DNA of 5,312 nucleotides from Chloroflexia bacterium (GTDB taxonomy: Bacteria > Chloroflexota > Chloroflexia > Thermomicrobiales > UBA6265): NCBI GenBank assembly GCA_030430125.1, contig JAUIGA010000240.1, positions 1 to 5,312 on the forward strand. Reading direction: 5' to 3'. The notes below the pieces were generated by a model. It was given only the letters and a program-made list of their open reading frames with translations, was not told the DNA's origin and searched no databases. Numbering within the stretch: the first letter of the stretch is position 1; each line of letters opens with the position of its first letter. A program made the translations under genes and the position numbers. Below are positions 1-5,312 of the stretch, piece after piece.

Positions 1-4
1 TTCG

Positions 5-166
5 CTAGTACGGCTTCGCCCATCCTCGGCCGACTTCGTCGATGATGTGTTGCGATACGATGACCTGAAACGTCCCCGCGCGCCAACGTTCAATCAACGT
101 TCCGAGTGTCCCTGATCTTGCGGGAATGCCGGCGACGAAGACGTTCGCGTCAAACACCACCCGCAT
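5..166 (-). pseudogene. PIN-domain toxin (VapC-like), truncated after 53 codons
   Basis: The reading frame starts MRVVFDANVFVAG, the usual opening of PIN-family ribonuclease toxins: a beta strand ending in the first metal-binding acid, here D6. It continues to VSQHIIDEVGR, where E44 sits at the second conserved acid. The frame then ends ...AKPY-TAG (stop at 7-5), with an Arg codon following the stop. PIN toxins usually run about 130-140 residues and need further acids in their second half, so this product would lack half the active site. A TAG where relatives would plausibly carry Trp (TGG) suggests a single nonsense change; that Trp is inferred, not seen. The start ATG shares its A with the antitoxin TGA (TGATG) and has no Shine-Dalgarno of its own, so translation would depend on coupling. 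The rest of the gene lies beyond the window edge. A sequencing error or a deliberately short product are alternatives. Confidence 0.72.
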
Positions 167-498
167 CAGGAAGCTGGATCGATGCGCTCGCGCTCAGCGC
201 GCAATTCGGCGCGGACCTCCGCGAGTGTGCGCTTCGCTTCACGTTCCAGTTCCTCTGGCGGAACGTCCTTGAATGCCTCGCGCAACTCATCGACAACTGA
301 CCAAAGTTCCTGGTTCTCCTGGTCCAGTTTGGCAAGCCGATCCAAATCATCGGCGGAAACGATCCCGGCGACTGGGATGCCGCTTTTTTCGACGATCACC
401 CGTGTCTCCTGACGGTAGACGCGGTTGACCAGCCGGTTCAGGTCGGCGCGAACCTCAGAGATTTTCATCGTTTCGGTGGTGGGGCGCTTGTCGGTCAT
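166..498 (-). CDS. Phd/YefM-type antitoxin of a PIN toxin-antitoxin pair
   Basis: This is a 110-residue protein. Residues 11-58 (MKISEVRADLNRLVNRVYR, then VIVEKSGIPVAGIVSADDLDRL) follow the Phd/YefM pattern: a helix, a beta hairpin with a 'K/R-x-G-x-P-V-A' turn, then a strand and helix. In this family that half dimerises and binds operator DNA. Residues 60-110 are highly charged and predicted helical (ELREAF, PPEELEREAKRTLAEVRAELRAERER). This matches the toxin-binding tail of such antitoxins. The 498 start is chosen over Met11 because AGGAG lies 7 nt upstream, while Met11 has no ribosome binding site. The stop TGA overlaps the PIN toxin ATG by one base, the classic coupled arrangement. The family normally represses its own promoter with its toxin. 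Because the toxin frame is interrupted, the antitoxin may now act alone as a DNA-binding regulator or be a relic. The family call is firm; the present function is inferred. Confidence 0.88.
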   Translation of the reverse strand: MTDKRPTTETMKISEVRADLNRLVNRVYRQETRVIVEKSGIPVAGIVSADDLDRLAKLDQENQELWSVVDELREAFKDVPPEELEREAKRTLAEVRAELRAERERIDPAS

Positions 499-505
499 GA
501 AGTCG

Positions 506-510
506 CTCCT
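506..510 (-). promoter_or_regulatory. Ribosome binding site of the antitoxin gene
   Basis: AGGAG reads on the minus strand, 7 nt before the ATG at 498. It decides the start in favour of codon 1 rather than the in-frame ATG at 468. Confidence 0.75.
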
Positions 511-534
511 GATTTGGATCGCTGTGCTTCACGT

Positions 535-623
535 GTACGTCATACGCGCACCGCAGCGCGAAGACGCGCCTTGCGTACGTCGACAGCTGCCATCGGGACA
601 GGAGACCTGGATAGCGTCCCGAT
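535..623 (-). promoter_or_regulatory. Candidate control region of the Phd/PIN operon, with inverted repeats
   Basis: The 148-bp gap between the deacetylase stop and the antitoxin start holds several symmetric elements. ATCGGGAC (592-599) and GTCCCGAT (616-623) form a perfect 8-bp inverted repeat separated by 16 nt. GCGCG-AAGA-CGCGC (556-569) is a perfect 5-bp stem with a 4-nt loop. GTACGTC occurs twice in direct orientation (535-541 and 575-581), 40 bp apart and flanking that stem. Phd-type antitoxins bind palindromes near their own promoter, so these are candidate operators; that role is inferred. The 592-623 repeat could instead be a weak 3' hairpin of the deacetylase transcript, but no T-run follows it on the minus strand. 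TATGAC (544-539) could be a -10 box, yet no matching -35 is visible. Confidence 0.35.
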
Positions 624-646
624 CAGGTCATCGGAATGCGACCAGG

Positions 647-1978
647 CTAGTCGCTAGCGACCGGATCGAGCAGCCGCAGCTCCAGCCCGAGCGCGTCCAG
701 CGTATCCTGGCTGACGAACTCCTCCATGTCCGCCGGGATGGTCACGACGTCAGGATCGCCGTCGCTCACGAAGACCGGCGAGGCTCCGGAGGTCATCGCT
801 TCCCGCCAGTAGCCGAGAATGCCCGGCTCCGACGCGATGCGATAGACATCCGACCGGTCGAACAGGTGCGAGTAGGGGGAGACCGCGGGGCCACCGTTCA
901 CGCCCAGCACGAGGTCGAGATTGACTGGCTCGCCGAGATACCAGAATCCATCCGACAGCCAGGAGCGTTGGTCCGGATGCAACGACGGATCGGGAAAAGC
1001 GCCGAAGGGCAGCACCAGAACGGTCGACAGGTTGCCCGGCCCCTGGGGTATGCGCTCGTCGATCCAGTTCTTCATCGATCCGATCGACTTCGTGAAGAAC
1101 TCCGGGTCAACGTCGGTCATGTCGACGTGGTCCCAGGTGTGGTTGCCGACCTCGTAGCCATGGTCGATCAGCCAGTTCAGTCGTTCCTTGCAGGTGGATG
1201 GGTCGCCATCGGATTCAAAGCAGTTCCAGGTGAGCACGGCGAAGAAGGCAGGGCCGGCGAACTCCGGGTATTGCTGCCGGTATTCCTCCAGCACCCCGAC
1301 CGCGGTGTCCGGTCGAACCTCGTAGCCACCATTCCCGGATTCTCGGAGCCCGAATTGCCCAGCGGATGCATCGTCGAAGCTGAGGATGATGGGTTTTTTG
1401 CCGGCAGGGACATCGAATCGCCCATCGATCATGCTCTGCATGCCGACCATCGCGAAGTCGTTCTCGCGGTACCAGTCGAGCTGGTCGCGGAACTGGTCGA
1501 GGGTGAGTGTCCATTCGTCGATGTACGACGGATCGGTGACGAAGGCGTGATACATGATGATCGGCACCCGACCAAGCTCGTTGGGTGGGTTCGCCGGTTC
1601 GACGGCGTCCGGGGGTGGTTCGGATTGCGCGTCGGTGATCTCGGCCAACACGTGCTCGACCGGGGTCGCCGGTGTGCCGGACACGCTCGGAGCGTCAAGG
1701 CGAGCCGGTGTCTCGGCGATGCCGGAATCGTCGGCGTCGCTGGCAAGTGATGGATCCGCCGCCGGCGAGAAGATCGAAGGCAGCGAAAGCGAGATCGACG
1801 GTGTCGGCACGACGATGGCCAGCACGACCATGCAGATCAGCAGTGCCGCCGGTAGATTGGACCAACCGCGATTGAGCAACTCCCAGCGGGTAGGGGCGAA
1901 CGCGGCGTCCAGCCATTGGACACCGATGTGCTCATCCGGTGGCTCGATGTTCGGCATCCACCGTCTCCACGACGGCAT
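647..1978 (-). CDS. Membrane-anchored polysaccharide deacetylase (NodB-fold)
   Basis: This 443-residue protein probably removes acetyl or similar groups from a surface or cell-wall polysaccharide outside the membrane. Residues 1-40 are a short cytoplasmic segment with Arg31 and Arg37 before a membrane span at about 41-60 (NLPAALLICMVVLAIVV). A Pro/Ala/Asp-rich linker follows to about 135. The catalytic part opens with VPIIMYHAF (138-146), typical of these enzymes. The first NodB motif is LSFDDA (199-204), with D202/D203 as the expected base and metal ligand. The second is HTWDH (280-284), giving the metal histidines H280 and H284. The third is LPFGAF (323-328), which keeps Pro and Gly but has Val322 where an Arg is common. 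Cys253 and Cys263 flank a short loop and could pair outside the cell. The ATG at 1978 is chosen because GAGGAG lies 10 nt upstream; Met8 has no such site. The substrate cannot be told from sequence; chitin, peptidoglycan or exopolysaccharide are all possible. Confidence 0.87.
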   Translation of the reverse strand: MPSWRRWMPNIEPPDEHIGVQWLDAAFAPTRWELLNRGWSNLPAALLICMVVLAIVVPTPSISLSLPSIFSPAADPSLASDADDSGIAETPARLDAPSVSGTPATPVEHVLAEITDAQSEPPPDAVEPANPPNELGRVPIIMYHAFVTDPSYIDEWTLTLDQFRDQLDWYRENDFAMVGMQSMIDGRFDVPAGKKPIILSFDDASAGQFGLRESGNGGYEVRPDTAVGVLEEYRQQYPEFAGPAFFAVLTWNCFESDGDPSTCKERLNWLIDHGYEVGNHTWDHVDMTDVDPEFFTKSIGSMKNWIDERIPQGPGNLSTVLVLPFGAFPDPSLHPDQRSWLSDGFWYLGEPVNLDLVLGVNGGPAVSPYSHLFDRSDVYRIASEPGILGYWREAMTSGASPVFVSDGDPDVVTIPADMEEFVSQDTLDALGLELRLLDPVASD

Positions 1979-2156
1979 AGGCTTTGTTCTCCTCGCCCAC
2001 CTGCTCGCGGATCGCCCTGATGATTGGCAGGAGTCCGATCGGCGATGCTTGTCGTTGCCACCAGGTTACCCAGCAGAAAGGGTCGCATATTCCGTGGAGA
2101 ATTGCCACCCCTTCGGCCGGGCGGTCGTGCCGCGATGCGGTGCCCCGTGGCGATGC
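1979..2156. other. Intergenic gap between amidase and deacetylase
   Basis: I see no open frame that looks like a gene here. On the minus strand GCGG-CACGA-CCGC is a perfect but only 4-bp hairpin about 30-45 nt after the amidase stop. It has no T-run, so it is a poor terminator candidate. AT-richer sequence around 2085-2102 (GGAATATGC on the minus strand) could hold a -10 box for the deacetylase, but no -35 at normal spacing is recognisable. Separate transcription of the deacetylase is likely from the distance alone. Confidence 0.4.
1989..1994 (-). promoter_or_regulatory. Ribosome binding site of the deacetylase
   Basis: GAGGAG reads on the minus strand, 10 nt before the ATG at 1978. It supports that start over the in-frame ATG at 1957, which would sit about 31 nt away. 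Confidence 0.65.
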
Positions 2157-4601
2157 CTATCCGGTTGTGCTGCCCAGGATCGCCCGAATGATCGCTGCAA
2201 TGATCGCGGCGATCAGGTCGTTGTCTGGCGGCTCCAGAAAGTCCTCGACCACCCAGCCTGTGCCCTGGGAGGTTTCAATGCGCCACCAGGTGTAGCCCGA
2301 CCCGGATTGGGGACCACCGACGACCGTCCCCACGGTCCCCGTTGTCAGGATCGCGACGACGCTGCTGGTGGTATTGGCGCTGGCGCGCATGTTGGCCGTT
2401 TCGGTGACGCGAACGGTATCGTCGATCTCGAATTTGTCGTCTGGTGGTACGGGGTCGTTGGCCTCCACCAGCCAGTTTTCGGCCGCCCAGCCCGTCCCGA
2501 GCGAGGTTTGCAGCTGCCACCACGTGTAGCCACTGGCCGTCGCCGGTCCCCCGACAACGGTGCCGGTCGTGCCGGCTGGCATGATCGCGACCGTTGTCGC
2601 TCCGGTGCTGGCGCTCGTTCGCAGCCGGAGCGACTCGGTCACGCGGACGGTATCGCCTTGCTGGAACTTGCCGGTCGGCGGCCCACCCACGCGACGCAGC
2701 AGGGACTCAACGGCCCAGCCGCCATCGTCGTTCTCCGTATACACGCCATACCAGATCGCGTCGTTGACCGCGACGGGGTCGCGGGTGATCTGCAGGCGGC
2801 CACCGGAGCCGAGCGTCGCGATGACGGTCTGGGCCACACCGGGGCGCGCCCGTATCTCGAGGAACTGCCTGGCCTCGGCGAAATCGCCGACGGCAAACTG
2901 CCCCGTGGGGTTCTCGTCGAACGGCGCGGCGGCGAGGAAATCCTTCGCCGACCACCCAACGGTCCCGTTCTCCCAGCGGACCTGATACCACTCGTAGCCG
3001 TCGGTGAGGGTCGGTCCCGCCAGCACGAAGCCGAGCCAGCCGCGGGAGGCCGTGGTGATGACGCGGCCGCTGAGCGATGGATCGGCCCGTACATAGACCC
3101 CGAGGGTCGCGAAGATGTTGAGACCGAACGGGAAGTCGTCCTCGTCGAACGGTGGCGGAGGGATCGGGGCGATGAGCAGGTACGCCGCGGAGGCCCAGCC
3201 GGACAGATTCGTATCCTCCGCGTCGATCATGTACCAGTTGGCGGTGTCGTCGGGAATCGGCCCGTCCACCACGATCGCGGTGGCTCCGTCTTGCAGCGTG
3301 CCGATGATAGCGGCGTCCGGGTCGGCGCTGGCGCGAACATTGAGTGCGCTGCCGTCGCCCGTGTTGACCATGACCCGGTCACCCGGGATGATGCCGCCCG
3401 GGAACGGGGTCACCAGGTCACCGGCGTCGAGCGTCGCCGCGACCAGGTCGCGAATTTCGGGCAGGTCGTTGTAGAGGAAATCACCGGGGCATTGGGTGGC
3501 ATTGACGTCGCGATGCGCCGAGATGGTCGGCAGGTTCGGAGCTTCGAGGAAATCCGACGTGCCGTAGGGGTCGAGGTCGCGTCCCACCCATGTCGTGATC
3601 GCGACGAGTCCGGACAGGGCCGCGTTGGGCACCGGCGTGTCCTGGAAGTCCCCGATGATCGAGATACCCGCGCTCCCCACGGCGTATTGGAAGGAGTGCC
3701 CGCCGATCACGTTCTGGCCGCCGTAGCGCCCCTGGTAGATGCGGCCGTCCCGACCGACGAGGTAGTTGTAGCCAATATCGCCCCAACCCTGTGTGACGGC
3801 ATGGTAGTAGTAAATCGACCGGACGGCGGTGGGGATATCCTGGGTGTTCGGCGTGTCGGTGTGATGAATGATGATGTGATGGACCGTTTCGTACTCCGGC
3901 GGCCAAATTTCGCCGAAGCTGTCGAACCGGTAGGATTCGTTGGCCCCCCACTGCTCGCGCGTGATGATCTCCGGCGGGGTGCGCATGTCCGTGGCGGTGG
4001 CGTCGAGGGTCGCCGGCGCGATCGGGATGTCCTTGTCCCAGGGGCCGTCGGTGGCGTCGATGTAGGTGAAGCGCAGCCCGGCAACGTCGCCGGGCACACC
4101 GTCAATGTCGACGGTGCGGAACCGGACATGCTGCGCGCCGGAGGTGTGGATCAGCGGGGTGTAGAGCCGCTCCTGCGTCGCATCGGGGCCGCCACCGCCG
4201 TCGTTGCTGGCGGCGAGGCGGAAGATCTCGCTCCATTCGGTGCCGTCGACGCTCAACTGGATCTCGACGACGGGCCACAACCCGACACTCGCCAGCCAAC
4301 TCGCCCCGATCGCATAAAACGGAAACTCGCTGCTGAACTCGCGCCACTCGCTGGACGCCCCGAACGCCGCGGTGCGTGCTCCGGCAGGCGGAGCCGGTTC
4401 CCAGTCGCGTGCGCGCGTGACGCGCTCGGGATCGTTCTGGGCGAATGTGGAGCCGTTGCCGATGCCCCCGCTGGCGGCAATGGCGGCGACACCGGCGGTG
4501 GCCTGCATTACGACCCTGCGGTTGATTGGGCGACCTGATATCCCGCGAAAGCGGCGCTGCACCTGGTCGCGGCGAGATCCCGGGGCTGGTCCATGGGTCA
4601 T
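2157..4601 (-). CDS. Tat-exported N-acetylmuramoyl-L-alanine amidase (PGRP/amidase_2) with five SH3-like domains
   Basis: This 814-residue enzyme is predicted to cut the amide bond between N-acetylmuramic acid and L-Ala of the peptidoglycan stem peptide, outside the cell. Residues 27-54 form a twin-arginine signal (NRRVVMQ, an Ala/Gly-rich core, likely cleavage after STFA54). Residues 80-182 are a beta-rich region (LSVDGTEWSEIF, RFRTVDIDG) like N-terminal sandwich domains of other exported amidases. The zinc amidase domain spans about 208-392. It has the entry motif IITREQWGA, IIHHTDT with ligand H246, GWGDIGYNY with Y278, RDGRIYQGR, and SAHRDVNATQCPG with ligands H363 and C371. All three zinc ligands and the Tyr are present, so activity is likely. 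Five SH3-like repeats follow at about 407-475, 490-556, 569-635, 646-711 and 724-789. Such repeats usually bind wall material. The end (795-809) is a hydrophobic tail. The 4601 ATG is chosen for its GGGAGGAG site 7 nt upstream and because the Tat signal follows; the frame stays open far upstream but is shadow sequence there. Confidence 0.92.
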   Translation of the reverse strand: MTHGPAPGSRRDQVQRRFRGISGRPINRRVVMQATAGVAAIAASGGIGNGSTFAQNDPERVTRARDWEPAPPAGARTAAFGASSEWREFSSEFPFYAIGASWLASVGLWPVVEIQLSVDGTEWSEIFRLAASNDGGGGPDATQERLYTPLIHTSGAQHVRFRTVDIDGVPGDVAGLRFTYIDATDGPWDKDIPIAPATLDATATDMRTPPEIITREQWGANESYRFDSFGEIWPPEYETVHHIIIHHTDTPNTQDIPTAVRSIYYYHAVTQGWGDIGYNYLVGRDGRIYQGRYGGQNVIGGHSFQYAVGSAGISIIGDFQDTPVPNAALSGLVAITTWVGRDLDPYGTSDFLEAPNLPTISAHRDVNATQCPGDFLYNDLPEIRDLVAATLDAGDLVTPFPGGIIPGDRVMVNTGDGSALNVRASADPDAAIIGTLQDGATAIVVDGPIPDDTANWYMIDAEDTNLSGWASAAYLLIAPIPPPPFDEDDFPFGLNIFATLGVYVRADPSLSGRVITTASRGWLGFVLAGPTLTDGYEWYQVRWENGTVGWSAKDFLAAAPFDENPTGQFAVGDFAEARQFLEIRARPGVAQTVIATLGSGGRLQITRDPVAVNDAIWYGVYTENDDGGWAVESLLRRVGGPPTGKFQQGDTVRVTESLRLRTSASTGATTVAIMPAGTTGTVVGGPATASGYTWWQLQTSLGTGWAAENWLVEANDPVPPDDKFEIDDTVRVTETANMRASANTTSSVVAILTTGTVGTVVGGPQSGSGYTWWRIETSQGTGWVVEDFLEPPDNDLIAAIIAAIIRAILGSTTG
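2175..2210 (-). repeat. 12-bp tandem repeat coding AAII-AAII-RAIL at the amidase C-terminus
   Basis: Three consecutive 12-nt units occupy 2210-2199, 2198-2187 and 2186-2175. The first two, GCCGCGATCATT and GCAGCGATCATT, differ at one base. The third is diverged (CGGGCGATCCTG). They encode a nonpolar tetrapeptide repeat (residues 798-809) that forms the core of the tail. Repeat-unit expansion by slippage is a reasonable origin. Confidence 0.7.
2235..2666 (-). repeat. Tandem duplication of the last two SH3-like domains
   Basis: Residues 646-711 and 724-789 of the amidase align without gaps, with about 38 of 66 positions identical. Shared blocks include DTVRVTE, GTVVGGP, SGYTWW and GTGW. The period is 78 residues (234 bp). 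The three earlier SH3-like repeats are much more diverged from these and from each other. This points to a late in-gene duplication of the final module. Confidence 0.8.
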
Positions 4602-4608
4602 CGAGGAG

Positions 4609-4618
4609 CTCCTCCCTT
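4609..4618 (-). promoter_or_regulatory. Strong ribosome binding site of the amidase, inside a palindrome
   Basis: AAGGGAGGAG reads on the minus strand with a 7-nt gap to the ATG at 4601, fixing the start. The 12 bases 4614-4603 (GAGGAGCTCCTC) are a perfect palindrome. In RNA this could fold as a 4-bp GAGG/CCTC stem that partly covers the SD. Whether it folds is not known. Confidence 0.8.
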
Positions 4619-4669
4619 CCCGGTTCGAGGTGATGACGGCACCCATCCGCACCGCGTCACCACCCTGGT

Positions 4670-4683
4670 GGCGTCCAAACGCC
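4670..4683 (-). promoter_or_regulatory. Small hairpin in the amidase leader
   Basis: GGCGT-TTGG-ACGCC on the minus strand is a perfect 5-bp stem with a 4-nt loop, about 70-80 nt before the ATG. It may stabilise the leader or be chance in GC-rich DNA. I see no riboswitch-like core. Confidence 0.25.
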
Positions 4684-4697
4684 TTCGATGTGGGTCC

Positions 4698-4730
4698 ATG
4701 ATACACTGTCGTGTTCGTACAGTGTTGCAA
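4698..4730 (-). promoter_or_regulatory. Candidate amidase promoter
   Basis: TATCAT (4703-4698) matches a -10 consensus at 5 of 6 positions and is directly preceded by GTG. TTGCAA (4730-4725) is -35-like but lies 21 nt away, longer than normal, so the pair is imperfect. The element lies just past the upstream terminator and about 95 nt before the amidase ATG, a sensible place for a promoter. Confidence 0.3.
4703..4725. promoter_or_regulatory. Perfect 7-bp inverted repeat, likely operator
   Basis: ACACTGT (4703-4709) and ACAGTGT (4719-4725) are exact inverted copies with a 9-nt spacer, so half-site centres are 16 bp apart. The dyad overlaps the candidate -10 box by one base and fills the space up to the -35-like TTGCAA. 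A dimeric repressor bound here would block the amidase promoter. No regulator gene is in the window, and I do not recognise the site as that of a named family. A transcript hairpin is an alternative, but a 9-nt loop with no T-run makes a terminator unlikely. Confidence 0.5.
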
Positions 4731-4734
4731 ACGG

Positions 4735-4763
4735 GAAACCCGGACCCGCACGGTCCGGGTTTC
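4735..4763 (-). terminator. Rho-independent terminator of the VanW-like gene
   Basis: GAAACCCGGACC and GGTCCGGGTTTC form a perfect 12-bp stem around a 5-nt loop (4747-4751). It begins 35 nt after the VanW-like stop codon. The A-rich foot and T-rich exit (TTTCCCGTTT on the minus strand) resemble an intrinsic terminator with a short U-tract. The symmetric A/T ends mean it could also work on the plus strand. It separates the VanW-like gene from the amidase. Confidence 0.82.
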
Positions 4764-4798
4764 GCACAGTTTCGCAGCGCCGAACGGCGCGGATAGCA

Positions 4799-5312
4799 TT
4801 ACGCCGCCGGCGAGCGCCCTTGCATGTCGGGGCTGACCGACCAGACGTTGCCGCTGCCGTGGTACTGGCTGTAGAACTCCTGCTCGTTCACGGACCCATC
4901 GGCGTAGGTGACGGCCATGACGAACGCGGCGTCGGTGGGGATGCGTGGCCACTCGGTCTGCTGCACCGTGCCGGACGGCAGGGTCGCGTCGACGACTTCG
5001 ATGTCGTCCGGATACCCGGTGCCTTCCCAGATGTTTGCATCGCTCACCCAGACTTCGCGATTGTCGTCGTTGCCGTAGATTTCGACGATGTGGTAGGGGT
5101 AGTCGACCCACGACTGGATCAGCATGTAGCCACCAGTGTCGTTCACGAACCGGAAATCGCCCCATTCGGATTCCGGCCGGCCCTCAACCTGCAGGATCGA
5201 CGCGTCGTACCCGGCGGTCCAGCCATCCCGTTCGTAGATACGGAGTCGCTGGGTGTGTTCCGCCCAATCCGTAATCGGCAGGCCGGCGAGTATCGTCGCG
5301 CGGAACATGGTG
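4799..5312 (-). CDS. VanW-family protein, C-terminal part (5' end outside window)
   Basis: About 170 codons are visible and the frame stays open to the window edge. The ATG at 5308 is an internal Met, because the flanking T-M-F-R-A-T-I-L-A-G-L-P-I matches the mid-domain stretch of VanW proteins (usually S-T-T-L-x-x-A-x-L-x-A-G-L-x-I). Counting that Met as 1, GYDASI (33-38) corresponds to the conserved G-x-D-A-T/S segment. DFRFVNDTGGYMLIQS (51-66) corresponds to the F-x-N-x-T-x-x-x-I-x-I segment. The last 60 residues (TYADGSVNEQEFYSQY) resemble the beta-rich region ending many of these proteins. VanW was named from vancomycin-resistance clusters, but the biochemical role of the family is unknown and most members are not resistance genes. 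In such bacteria they are usually exported or membrane-anchored, which cannot be checked here. The neighbouring amidase and deacetylase support an envelope role. Confidence 0.85.
   Translation of the reverse strand, partial: TMFRATILAGLPITDWAEHTQRLRIYERDGWTAGYDASILQVEGRPESEWGDFRFVNDTGGYMLIQSWVDYPYHIVEIYGNDDNREVWVSDANIWEGTGYPDDIEVVDATLPSGTVQQTEWPRIPTDAAFVMAVTYADGSVNEQEFYSQYHGSGNVWSVSPDMQGRSPAA

Noticed and set aside
650..661. Perfect 12-bp palindrome GTCGCTAGCGAC at the deacetylase C-terminus
   Set aside because: It lies in coding sequence, and about one 12-bp palindrome is expected by chance in a window of this size.
425..1750. A 441-codon plus-strand open frame antisense to the deacetylase
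   Set aside because: It overlaps the antitoxin start and the deacetylase and shows no domain or ribosome binding site. The minus-strand protein carries intact NodB motifs.
2110..2130. GCGG-CACGA-CCGC hairpin after the amidase as a terminator
   Set aside because: It has only a 4-bp stem and no T-run on either side, so it was not annotated as a terminator.
1554..4538. A 994-codon plus-strand open frame antisense to the amidase and the start of the deacetylase
   Set aside because: Its translation is rich in Arg, Gly, Asp and Pro with no recognisable domain, and it overlaps two clearly real genes. High GC makes stop-free antisense frames common.
4703..4725. The amidase-promoter dyad as an SOS (LexA) box
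   Set aside because: CGAAC is present in the spacer, but the required paired GTTCG half at the right distance is missing on the same strand.
4602..5165. Upstream extension of the amidase frame to a 1002-residue protein
   Set aside because: The extra 188 residues are low-complexity shadow sequence of the VanW-like gene and run through the terminator. The Tat signal and a strong SD mark 4601 as the start.
5306..5308. ATG at 5308 as the true start of the VanW-like gene
   Set aside because: The residues around it match the interior of the VanW domain and the frame continues open to the window edge. It is an internal Met.

Overview
The window is a GC-rich bacterial segment in which every supported gene lies on the minus strand, so it reads right to left. 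The dense long open frames on both strands are what high GC produces. The genes are a VanW-family protein, a Tat-exported peptidoglycan amidase with stacked SH3 domains, a membrane-anchored polysaccharide deacetylase and a Phd/PIN pair. Together they would fit a Chloroflexota (Thermomicrobia-like) or similar GC-rich lineage. That placement is an inference from gene style only; no marker gene is present.

Layout in transcription order. (1) 5312-4799: the C-terminal part of a VanW-family protein whose start lies outside the window. It ends at a strong 12-bp terminator hairpin (4763-4735). (2) 4734-4602: a control region with a perfect 7-bp inverted repeat spaced by 9 nt, a possible -10 box and a strong Shine-Dalgarno (SD) sequence. 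(3) 4601-2157: an 814-residue exported N-acetylmuramoyl-L-alanine amidase. Its order is Tat signal, beta-rich N-terminal region, zinc amidase domain, five SH3-like repeats, then an unusual hydrophobic repeat tail. (4) 2156-1979: a 178-bp gap with no clear promoter or terminator. (5) 1978-647: a single-pass membrane protein with an extracellular NodB-type deacetylase domain. (6) 646-499: a 148-bp gap with inverted repeats. (7) 498-166: a Phd/YefM-type antitoxin. (8) 166-5: a PIN-domain toxin start, overlapping the antitoxin stop by one base and cut short by an in-frame TAG after 53 codons.

The first three genes all point to the cell envelope: VanW-like, peptide-sugar amide cleavage in peptidoglycan, and deacetylation of a surface or wall polysaccharide. 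The terminator after the VanW-like gene and the wide gaps argue for separate transcription units rather than one operon. The Phd/PIN pair is a different theme. Its toxin reading frame appears to carry a nonsense change, which would leave an orphan antitoxin.

I see no mobile element, CRISPR array, tRNA or rRNA. The most unusual items are the truncated PIN toxin, the AAII-type C-terminal tail of the amidase and the dyad in the amidase promoter region. I did not find a convincing new multi-gene system.
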